Shown here: piece after piece, positions 26,901-34,100 of the stretch
Layout of the letters: the number at the start of each line of letters is the position of its first letter
How positions within the stretch are numbered: the stretch's first letter is position 1
NCBI GenBank assembly: GCA_013398055.1
Contig: VZRS01015025.1
Coordinates: 558,001-622,000 of the forward strand
Direction of reading: 5' to 3'
Length of the DNA stretch: 64,000 nucleotides
DNA from: Ifrita kowaldi
Lineage: Eukaryota > Chordata > Aves > Passeriformes > Cinclosomatidae
Notes under the pieces: generated by a model
What the model saw: the letters and a program-made list of their open reading frames with translations, nothing else
Databases searched by the model: none
What the model was told of the DNA's origin: nothing
Program-made: the position numbers and the translations under genes

Positions 26901-29652
26901 CAAATGGAAAACTCAGTTTTTTTCCCAGACATATTTCTATTACCAGTTCACACAAAGACATGGTGGAAGATGCTCACATTACTAAATAATTTTGTCGCAT
27001 TATCTGCCACTAATCAATTTTGGTTTTTAAAATACAAGTGTTAGATCCTGTGCACTCTGTGTACAAATGTTGTACTGCTTCCATAACACTACTGGCATAA
27101 AAAACATTCATGAGATTAAAGGAAATACGAAAAGAGTCCCACATTTAGCAAGTAATGGAACTCTTATTCTCCTGTTTCATCTACATGTTCTCTGTTCCCC
27201 TCTCTTTTCCTGTAAATTTTTTTTTGTCTCTCTGCCTATCAGCTGAAGGGTACAAGAGCTATCACAAGCCAAAGGAGTGGGCCCTGCTAGATGAAAACAG
27301 CATGGTCTGACTATGCAACAGCAAGTTGGCTGGGCAGAGGCTGTACCTTCCTTTGCATCCTCTTTGCTCTTACTGGGTAAGGATGAGCTGTCACAGCTCT
27401 GTTAGTGAAATATATAAAATAAGGAACAACATTTTTCTCTTGCCTGCTGTGGAACACGGCTCAACACAGCTCTGTGTTGAAGTATGAAGGAATGATAAAG
27501 GGAGAAGGAAGACTTCTACAAGAATCTGCATAAAGGTGAGGTGTAGAAGAAACAGGTGTGAGGATACATGGAAGTCTTCTTGACAGCTGGCTTTTGGAAT
27601 TGAGATGGAATAGGGGGAAATTTATAAGAAACAATCACAGGAGTTTTGGAACCAGTGAGTGTAAACAAATGTTGTCACACATGACAAAGCAGAAAAAAGC
27701 AAATAAACAAATTCATGCAGAATTTGCTTGGTGTTTTTCCTTCCCTTCCTTTAAAATACTCTTCAGAATAAATAATAATAAGACTATTAAAAAATTTACT
27801 GTGCTATGATGAAAGTACGTTACTACTGCATTTGTTCTGTTCTGATTTTCTCCTTACCTTTCTTCACGAAAGCATCAATGAATTCATGAGTGACCAATTC
27901 ATGAATGGGTAAATTCCTCACCAGATAGTACTCTCCAATATCTGCAATTGTGCTTTTCAGCACTTCAGGTAGCATGCCACATTCCGGGATCAAAAAAGAC
28001 ACCTGTTAGGAACATATTTGTAATGTAAATCCTATCCTAAAACCTGCTCTGAAAAAACACCCAACCAAACAAAACAACAAGAAATACAAAAGAAAACCTT
28101 TATTTTTCAAAGACATCAGTATATTGTATCAAAATGAGGTGGAAAAAGAGTAATACCAGGCTATTGTTTTAAAAATGTATCAATTTTCATAGTCTCTAGG
28201 TACACCAAATACATTATTTGGTGATTTGGGTTTTGGGGTTTTTTTTCATTATTTTTGCTATACAATAGCATTTGATGTATTTCGTAAAGATGTGATTTTA
28301 CACAGCATGAGGTAACAGAAGATCTTGTTTCACATCATTATATATTTAGCCTGATGTCGCACTGGGACACCTCCTTCAGCCCTTGCTGGAGTACTTGTCG
28401 AAGCAGTTGTAACTAAAAATGCAGGCTAAGCATTTCTGTAATCCTAGTGGAAAAGCAAAGACCAAAGTAGAATCTTTAATTTACCTTTTGCTTAAAACCT
28501 TTCCTGTACGTTTTCCATAGATCAAGAGAACCCTGAAGTCTGGCAGACCAGGGAAAACAAGGTAATACACGGCAAGTAATACATGGGCAAGTACGAAGCA
28601 TCGCAGGCAGCATAAAGCTCCATCCCCTTGCTCCTCCCTCCATCCCTCAAATAACTTCTTTCCCAAAGCTCTTGGAGAACAGGTGCGTATCTCCCTTGGC
28701 ACACGTATTCAAGAGAAGTAAGGACTGACAAATGAGCTGCCTGCCACATCAGTAGAATGCTTTCTGATTAGCTGCTAAAAATTGTCTCAGAACTCAGAAA
28801 TAGTTAACAGAGCTAATAATAATTAGCCCAGAGAGTTACAGGGAGTGAGAAGGGGGTTATGAAAGGGGGGGGGTCCTGTCTGATTGTTGCAAAATGTGCA
28901 CTACCTAAAAATTTTCTTAAGGAAGGATGCTCTTTGATGTTTGGTCTTTGTACACTTTCAAGCCTAATCAACAAGAAGGGAGACCTAATCCACGAAACAA
29001 GAGCACAGCTAACAAGCCCTAAGTGAAGTCCAGGTGTCTTTGTTAAAGTTTAGGGCTGGACATGCTTCAGTAATCTCAGACCTAGAGTGAGGTTAACAAA
29101 GCTTGCGGAGAAGGATGTACCACTGATAGTGAGCAGAAAGAATGAAGAATTTACGGGCCACAAGGACATTTGGCAGAACTCCCAAGATAAGGAAGAAACT
29201 TAATAAACCCAACTCAGCAACTGTGCTGAATCAGCTGTGACTGGATAAAAGGGAATTCCGGCAGCTGGAGATCACGGCCACCGACTCACGGACCACCGAC
29301 CCCAGAGATCCCCTGACTTCAAAATAGAGAAAGACTGAATATGCGTATTAATTAGTACGGGAGACTCATTAACCAACATAAGACAGAATACTAATTAAAA
29401 AGAGAACTATGTAACTTGTAGCCAATGAGCGAATTCCTTTGTTTGCTCAAATGCATAAATAGTGAAAAGTTTTGATAGGTGATGTGCTTGATTTGTGGAA
29501 ACCTTCGCCTTGGGAACAAACAGGGTCCTTTCTAAACCCGACCCTGCTCCTGTGTTTAGAGAGCTCCTAAAATCGGCACCATCGCCTCTCCCACTGGCTC
29601 ATCNGCACACCAGCAGGTGCCGCGGCGCGCGCCCGAGCTGCGCCGGCAGCAT
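17705..29652 (-). CDS. RPP40: RPP40, ribonuclease P/MRP protein subunit p40 (8 exons, exon 1 interrupted by a gap)
   Basis: RPP40 is a protein subunit of nucleolar RNase P, which removes 5' leaders from pre-tRNAs, and of RNase MRP, which acts in pre-rRNA processing. Spliced minus-strand exons: 29652-29605 (partial), 28002-27858, 26611-26543, 24515-24420, 23278-23153, 19905-19707, 18801-18667, 17903-17705. Exons 2-8 all have AG acceptors, internal GT donors and matching phases, and join to 322 codons with no stop before TAA at 17705. Recognisable stretches are APRHLLVC (exon 1), PNGKLILSVDKDTYEELGLQ (exons 3-4), FSTLRDLQCPVLQS (exon 6), LSTYCCPEPNTVVEKAFLCT (exon 7), and FADSPVSW plus NFVIF..LDYWLQMAVGA (exon 8). 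With the roughly 24 missing exon 1 codons the total would be about 363, which is the human length as I remember it. The break is in the assembly; nothing suggests a pseudogene. Confidence 0.96.
18667..18801 (-). CDS. RPP40: RPP40 exon 7
   Basis: This 135-base exon follows a tttcttctag acceptor and ends at tg|gtaagg. It completes a leucine codon (tt|a) and then encodes 44 residues including LSTYCCPEPNTVV and FLCTITGFIIPEKIIQLLEQ. The phase fits both neighbours. A solo LTR sits in the intron immediately upstream (18972-19522). Confidence 0.96.
18972..19522 (-). mobile_element. Solo LTR of an avian endogenous retrovirus, sense-oriented in RPP40 intron 6
   Basis: Read on the minus strand, the element starts TGTACTGGTTTGGGCTGACA and ends GGGTTAACCCACAGCA, giving a 551-bp TG...CA unit. 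It matches a very common bird ERV LTR pattern: GTGTTGATAACA near the 5' end, CAAGGCCTTTTTTT, GGGATATCC and CTGAGCA blocks, AGATGGCTGCACA, CCATGGGAAGTAGTAAATTA, then ATTAAATTGTCTTTGTCTCA (an ATTAAA poly(A) hexamer at 19090-19085) and a CACTCCCACCTCG tail. The usual TATAAAAG has decayed to a CAGTAAAAGC-like sequence. No internal gag, pol or env sequence is present, so it is a solo LTR. I see no clean target-site duplication. The exact family name is not assigned. Confidence 0.82.
19707..19905 (-). CDS. RPP40: RPP40 exon 6
   Basis: This 199-base exon follows gtgttgttaag and ends at tt|gtaagt. It completes a glycine codon and encodes 65 residues, including MSYFSKNQIQALKPKITF, STLRDLQCPVLQS and ELFEWLGAVLNQVS. 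It is the longest internal exon and the easiest to recognise as RPP40. Confidence 0.97.
23153..23278 (-). CDS. RPP40: RPP40 exon 5
   Basis: This 126-base exon lies between cattttctgcag and g|gtaata. It completes an isoleucine codon (a|tt) and encodes ITIDLTDAGF through KEKKPLEFDFLLAWYNT, corresponding to the human KEKKPLKFDFLLAWHKTG region. Confidence 0.96.
24420..24515 (-). CDS. RPP40: RPP40 exon 4
   Basis: This 96-base exon lies between gtttatag and a|gtaag. It encodes KLILSVDKDTYEELGLQGRP and SRYSGKKVMRY, the well-conserved KLILS-DKDTYEE block of the family. The phase matches exons 3 and 5. Confidence 0.97.
25541..26082 (-). mobile_element. CR1 LINE 3' portion in RPP40 intron 3
   Basis: This is the longest CR1 copy in the window, about 540 bp, oriented like RPP40. 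Minus-strand landmarks in order: CTGGAACAAGTCCAGAGG, AGGCTGAGAGAGCTGGGGCT, CTTCTTTACTGTGAGGG-like sequence, CCTGGAAGTGTTCAAGGCC, GGACCTGGTCTAGTGG-like sequence, CTTCCAACCCAAAC and a decayed octamer tail. The 70-codon frame at 25853-25641 is a non-genic reading of the repeat. Confidence 0.9.
26425..26494 (+). repeat. A/C-rich tract
   Basis: An A13 run is followed by interspersed aaaac and aaacc units. It is low-complexity sequence just downstream of RPP40 exon 3 in the transcription direction. Similar tracts recur at about 8508-8530, 22990-23020, 28055-28080, 32561-32598, 35028-35062, 40890-40922 and 41022-41053. Confidence 0.75.
26543..26611 (-). CDS. RPP40: RPP40 exon 3
   Basis: This 69-base exon lies between ctgttaaag and g|gtatgg. 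It encodes GSCYALTYKTKIDQDNTAAL followed by LPN, including the split glycine at the exon 2/3 junction. It corresponds to human GSCYALTYNTHIDEDNTVAL. Confidence 0.96.
27858..28002 (-). CDS. RPP40: RPP40 exon 2
   Basis: This 145-base exon lies between ttcctaacag and g|gtaagg. It encodes 48 residues: VSFLIPECGMLPEVLKSTIA, then DIGEYYLVRNLPIHELVTHE and FIDAFVKK, parallel to human VSFLIPECG...FVKNLPLHELITPEF. It begins in phase 0, so the missing end of exon 1 should finish on a whole codon. Confidence 0.96.
28877..29603 (+). mobile_element. Probable ERV LTR-like sequence in RPP40 intron 1 (boundaries approximate)
   Basis: The stretch has the build of a bird retroviral LTR in the plus direction: 'ctggataaaagggaattccg', a 'caccgactcacggaccaccg' block, 'attaattagtacgggagac', 'gcataaatagtg' (TATA-like) and 'accttcgccttgggaacaaa' further on. 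I recall similar modules in passerine LTRs but cannot name the family, and I found no clean TG...CA ends or target duplication. Its 3' part (29359-29603) is repeated at 30027-30271 because of an assembly error, so the element may not be intact here. Confidence 0.45.
29359..29603 (+). repeat. Falsely duplicated segment A, copy 1
   Basis: These 245 bases recur at 30027-30271. The three differences I see are ctatgt/caatgt near 29407, ggaaacc/gcaaacc near 29498 and gggtcc/gggccc near 29523. Copy 1 stops at the N at 29604, where sequence jumps into RPP40 exon 1. Copy 2 continues smoothly into unique sequence. Two haplotypes of one locus are the likely source. Confidence 0.85.
29604..29604. other. 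Single-N assembly junction inside RPP40 exon 1
   Basis: The base is N. On its right is RPP40 exon 1 (codon 16, Cys). On its left is the end of duplicated segment A, which does not continue the RPP40 reading. It behaves as a contig join with missing sequence, not as a single unknown base. Confidence 0.85.
29605..29652 (-). CDS. RPP40: RPP40 exon 1 (5' coding part only)
   Basis: ATG at 29652 opens MLPAQLGRAPRHLLVC, matching the human N-terminus around EAPRHLLVC. G at -3 (gatccgggATG) fits a reasonable Kozak context. The frame then meets the N at 29604. The residues expected next, about 24 corresponding to human EKSNF...NYYR-like sequence before exon 2, occur nowhere in the window. A (TCC)7 tract (29671-29691) lies in the presumed 5' UTR. 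Confidence 0.88.
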
Positions 29653-29906
29653 CCCGGATCCCGCCCGCCTTCCTCCTCCTCCTCCTCCTCCTGGGCCGCC
29701 GACTGGCAGCCGCCAGACGCGGCGAGGAGGGCCGGGAAGGGGCCGTGCCGTGAGGTCACGTCCGGCGGCTCCGGCGGCGCAGCTGCTTCCGCTGTGGAGG
29801 CGGCGGAGCCGCGGTGGCCGCTGTCGCCCGTGCCCTGCCCAGCGCCGGTGGCCGCTCGGGGGTCTCGGTCCCTGCGGGCTCTGAGCAGCCCCGGCACGAA
29901 TCGGGC
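29653..29906 (-). promoter_or_regulatory. RPP40: RPP40 CpG-island promoter and 5' UTR region (copy 1)
   Basis: GC-rich, CpG-dense sequence lies directly upstream of the RPP40 start codon. It contains a 'gaggtcacgtccgg' site (TCACGT core, CRE/E-box like) and a 'gcttccgc' ETS-like site. No TATA box is evident, as usual for housekeeping CpG-island promoters. Positions 29697-29906 are repeated identically at 30553-30762. The true upstream continuation is the sequence after 30762. Confidence 0.6.
29697..29906 (+). repeat. Falsely duplicated segment C, copy 1
   Basis: These 210 bases are identical to 30553-30762. Copy 1 is preceded by RPP40 exon 1 and followed by a 120-N gap. Copy 2 is preceded by an N and followed by unique sequence. 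A plausible single-copy order is A, then 30272-30551, then missing bases, then exon 1, C, and 30763 onward. Confidence 0.88.
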
Positions 29907-30026
29907 NNNNNNNNNNNNNNNNNNNNNNNNNNNNNNNNNNNNNNNNNNNNNNNNNNNNNNNNNNNNNNNNNNNNNNNNNNNNNNNNNNNNNNNNNNNNNN
30001 NNNNNNNNNNNNNNNNNNNNNNNNNN
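29907..30026. other. Assembly gap (120 N)
   Basis: Run of 120 Ns between duplicated segments C (copy 1) and A (copy 2). Because the flanks are repeated, the gap is likely artificial. Confidence 0.97.
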
Positions 30027-30271
30027 GGGAGACTCATTAACCAACATAAGACAGAATACTAATTAAAAAGAGAACAATGTAACTTGTAGCCAATGAGCGA
30101 ATTCCTTTGTTTGCTCAAATGCATAAATAGTGAAAAGTTTTGATAGGTGATGTGCTTGATTTGTGCAAACCTTCGCCTTGGGAACAAACAGGGCCCTTTC
30201 TAAACCCGACCCTGCTCCTGTGTTTAGAGAGCTCCTAAAATCGGCACCATCGCCTCTCCCACTGGCTCATC
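30027..30271 (+). repeat. Falsely duplicated segment A, copy 2
   Basis: Second copy of 29359-29603, with three substitutions. It runs without a break into the GC-rich sequence 30272-30551, which I read as the true neighbour of segment A inside RPP40 intron 1. Confidence 0.85.
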
Positions 30272-30551
30272 CCTCTGCTCCTCCTGCCCGCCCGCTCTTT
30301 CACTCCTGGAGGAAGGAGAGAGTTTGGGGGTTTTCCCCATGCTGCGCGAGACCACAAACACAAGGGGGCTTAATTTGTTTTGGTTTTCCCCTCCCCAAAT
30401 ATGAGTTGCGCGGGCCAGCTCTGGCAAGGACGGAGGAGTCCCCCAGAACACAGAGCCCGGCGCGAGTGGGGCACCGGCTGCGCGCCCCCGGGGACGGGTG
30501 GCGTGGGAGCCTCAGGCAGCTCCTTCCCTCCCTTTCCCTTTCCCTTTCCCT
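30272..30551. other. GC-rich segment, probably RPP40 intron 1
   Basis: Unique sequence ending in a (CCCTTT)n-like pyrimidine tract against the N at 30552. I looked on the minus strand for the missing end of exon 1 (KSNF-like or QTHYYNYR-like residues followed by GT) and did not find it. Those bases should lie in the unassembled space between this segment and 29605. Confidence 0.5.
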
Positions 30552-30552
30552 N
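30552..30552. other. Single-N assembly junction
   Basis: The base is N between the pyrimidine tract and copy 2 of segment C. Together with the N at 29604 it brackets the missing part of RPP40 exon 1 and the start of intron 1. Confidence 0.85.
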
Positions 30553-30877
30553 CGCCGACTGGCAGCCGCCAGACGCGGCGAGGAGGGCCGGGAAGGGGCC
30601 GTGCCGTGAGGTCACGTCCGGCGGCTCCGGCGGCGCAGCTGCTTCCGCTGTGGAGGCGGCGGAGCCGCGGTGGCCGCTGTCGCCCGTGCCCTGCCCAGCG
30701 CCGGTGGCCGCTCGGGGGTCTCGGTCCCTGCGGGCTCTGAGCAGCCCCGGCACGAATCGGGCATCGACCCCGCAGGGGCTGGGTGTGCAGCTGCTGAGTG
30801 CGCGGTGGTCAAAGCACGAGGGTGCTTCAGTGCCCGGAGGGAGCACACAGGCTGTAGAGGGACCCTTCCCAAGAGCC
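30553..30877. promoter_or_regulatory. CpG island, segment C copy 2 and unique upstream continuation
   Basis: The first 210 bases repeat 29697-29906. The remainder (30763-30877) is the real 5' flank of RPP40, running into a CR1 fragment. Whether an upstream plus-strand transcript also starts here cannot be told from sequence. Confidence 0.6.
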
Positions 30878-31115
30878 TCGAGTGACAGGACGAGGAGCAA
30901 TGGCTTCAAACTGAAAGAGAGTAGGGTTAGATTAGATATTAATAAGAAGTTCTTCATTGTGAGGGTGGTGAGGCACTAGAACAGGTTTTCCAGAGAAGTT
31001 GTGGGTACCCCATCCCTGGAAGTGTTCAAGGCCAGGTTGGATGGGGCTTTGAGCAACCTGGTCTAGTGGAAGATGTCCCTGCCCATGGCAGAGGGGATGG
31101 AACTGGATGATCTTT
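30878..31115 (+). mobile_element. CR1 LINE 3' fragment upstream of the RPP40 promoter
   Basis: Plus-strand CR1 blocks in order: 'gtgacaggacgaggagcaat' then 'ggcttcaaactgaaagagag', 'ttagattagatattaa', 'gttcttcattgtgagggtgg', 'cactagaacaggttttccag', 'ccctggaagtgttcaaggcc', 'acctggtctagtggaagatg' and 'gaactggatgatcttta'. The terminal octamers are lost. It sits at the edge of the CpG island and may limit the promoter's upstream extent. Confidence 0.9.
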
Positions 31116-34100
31116 ACTGTCCCTGCCAGCCCAAGCCGTTTCCTGATTGCCGAGCAGCCCTGCAGGCTGAGGCAGGCCCCGCAGGTACTGAGGGGCTGCT
31201 CTGTGCCAGGGCGCATCTCCTGACAGCCTGCTCAGGCAGCAGGCCCTGCCCGAGAGCCACGGAGCAGGACCTGCCTCGGAGGTGCTGTGTTGTCTCACCG
31301 CTCGTTCTGTGCATTGTGTATTTCACACGAAGCATGCACAAAAATTCCGGCTTTTCCGCCTTCCTGCACTGTTTCTTTTGCCTGTCCCCTGGCTTCACGA
31401 CTTCCAATTTAATTTAAAACGGCACCAAGCGACTTTCTGGGTAGCTGCTGTTTCTGTACCCAGCACAGCCACTAGTCCAGCGCTTCTGGCTCCTTTAGGC
31501 TGACTCAGCCCCCGTTGTGTCAGGGGATGTGCTTTCCAAGTGCTGCAGTGGCACCGGGACACTGCTGCCGCTGCTGCTCCGAGCTCGGTGGCTTGTGCCC
31601 TGCATCGCGCGAGACCGGGGGGAAGCTGCACCTCAGGAGGTCACCGGCTCCTTAACGCCGTGGGGGAGGGCTGAATTCTGCACTGCCTGTGTAAATCAGA
31701 CCGATTGGATTATCATGAATCAAAAAAAAGGCCGTGTAATCACAGTAGCCTTCTAATATAAAGCGTGCAAACGCTAATGGGGAAGGAGCTACTTGATTAA
31801 TGTCAGTTATTATCACACCCGCAAGCAGAAGCCTCTGTGGGCAGAGGAGCCTCGCACTGCGGCGATCAGAAAGCCTGTGCTACTAAAGGGGTGAAAAGTT
31901 CAAGCCTCTGATCAATAAGCCCAGAGAGTCGGGCAGGAAATTTCAGCTATACTCAAAGCAGCATGTAGAGGGGGTTTTATTGTTTGTTGGATTTGATTTT
32001 TTTGGCGGGGGGCTGCTTTTGTGGGGTGTGTTGGGGCTTTTTAATGAGCTTCTCTGTGGTAATACAATTTATGCTTTCTGCTGGGGATATGAATGGATGG
32101 GAAGAGAAATGAGGAAAAAATATGTCGGGGAAGGGTCAAGAGAGTCAAGATTCATGGTTGCATATTCAGTGTTAAGTCAGTATTTTATGGATTCTGGCAG
32201 GAGTGCAGTTCACTGCAGCACAGTGGAGCACTGAAGGATTCACATCACCATTCAGTCACTTTGGTTCATATGTCAGGCAATTAATTTTAACCCACCCTTA
32301 GTCATAGATATTGCCTGTCCTATTATAGAGTGTGTTTTAGAGAACTCCCTGAAGGTACTGAACTGCATTAAAAAACCCACTTAGAAGTCCAGTAGTTTCT
32401 GCTGTAATATACAGAATTTCCCTATCTTTAAATGAGACCTAAATCACACATATATATATGTGTGTGTGCGTGTGTGTGTATGCTAATCGGTTAATGCTGA
32501 CATTTTAATAGTGGTTGTTAAATTTTAGGAGTAATTTGGTATGGGATTTCTTTACATTGTAAAAAAAAAAAACAAACCAAAACCGAACCAAAAAACTTTT
32601 AAACTTTAAATAATTTGAGGTGTAAAGCTATCAATTTTCCCAAGGATTTCAAACCCGTGACGGGGTAATGCAGTTTTACAGCAATTCAGTTTCTGCATGC
32701 TTAAAGACAGTTACAGGATATAGTAAAAAGGAAAGGATTGCCATGAGGCAATAGGTGTGGTAATAGGTTGGAATACAGAAGGATCTCCCAAATACTTCCT
32801 AGGACTGGTGAAATTTGATTCTGATTTTGTATAAAATGACTGATTTTGGGAAGAAAAGTCTGATCTTCACATTATGTACAGCATCTCTTTTTGTGAAGCC
32901 TAGCTGCTGCTTGCATGCACTTTTTTTCACTCTGGAAGAGCATTCTTAACTGCTGGATTTTCTGATTTAAAAACCAACATTATTAAAATACTTAGAGTTT
33001 CATTAAATCAAATCTAAACAAGTATTTGTCACAGCCTGAAATTGGTTTGTGTCTTTAAGATGAATCAAAGTATTTTCAGTCACTGTGCTTTCTTTCTAAA
33101 ATAGTATTGACTGCAGAAGAGAAGGAAGTTGTCTAAATCTTTTAACCTTGGCTATTATAATTAGTACTTGGCAAAACAGAAACAAACAGGTACCTCTGGC
33201 GCTGTGCTCATCTAAAATTAATAAAATGCATAAGACTAAAAAGCAGCAATTTACTTGATCGGTGTCAACTGGTTTTTTTTTTTTTCATGGAGGAAAGTGG
33301 AAAGATGGTGGAGATGTGGGCAGTGAGCTTTATACCCTGTTTTTTACACACTTGAGTCCATGTATTCAGAGCAGTGATGGACTGTAAAAAAGGTCCCACT
33401 CAGACTTGTTCTTCAAAGGGCTTACAGACTCTGCCAAGCTACTCTTCAAGCCAGGAAGATTAGTGAATGCTAACCATGGACCAAGCTGTTGGATTTGGTT
33501 TAAAATGCCATTAAAATCCCCCAAACAGCCAACCATCTGATCTGTTTTCATTATAGTTAAAGCCCCCTGTAATCTGGGAAATATCATGCTCACTCAGGTT
33601 TGTGGTATTATAGTGGTAGAAGAATTGAGAGGGATAATCCTCCAACAAGGTTCTGGGGAGCAGGAGTGTGTTTCATTTATATTCAAGCATCTATATTCAA
33701 TATTCCAGTTGCCTCCTGAGGATCAGATTTGGTCAGGGCCCTGCATGATACTGGGGAATTTTCATGCACTTTCTCTCTCCTCCTAAACAAATCAATTGTC
33801 CCTCACATTATGTCTCATACGAGGCACAGGTACTCTGTTTTCTATTCACACTTCCTTGCAGCAGGTAACAAACTGTGGCTATGTTCCCCTGGTTGCCCCT
33901 TCATCTTCTGGGAAACGTCCTAAGGAATGCTTCCACACCCACCTCGACCTTCCATGGGCAATAAACATGTGTCCTTCTCCTTGTCCCCTAACAAATGGGG
34001 AAAATGCTGCATTTTCCTTTGCTAAGGTCTGCTCTCCTGGTGTGACAGATAACAGGCACCATTTCCCCTCAAACTGACTAACCAATTAGCACAATCATGT

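Noticed and set aside
28481..28749. Minus-strand frames of 73-75 codons considered as RPP40 exon 1 or an alternative first exon
   Set aside because: They do not resemble the RPP40 N-terminus. The APRHLLVC match at 29605-29652 in a CpG island is far better.
29495..30979. Open frames of up to 199 codons in the RPP40 CpG island on both strands
   Set aside because: High GC lowers stop frequency, several cross Ns, and the same peptides recur because segment C is duplicated. Only the 16-codon RPP40 exon 1 piece is supported.
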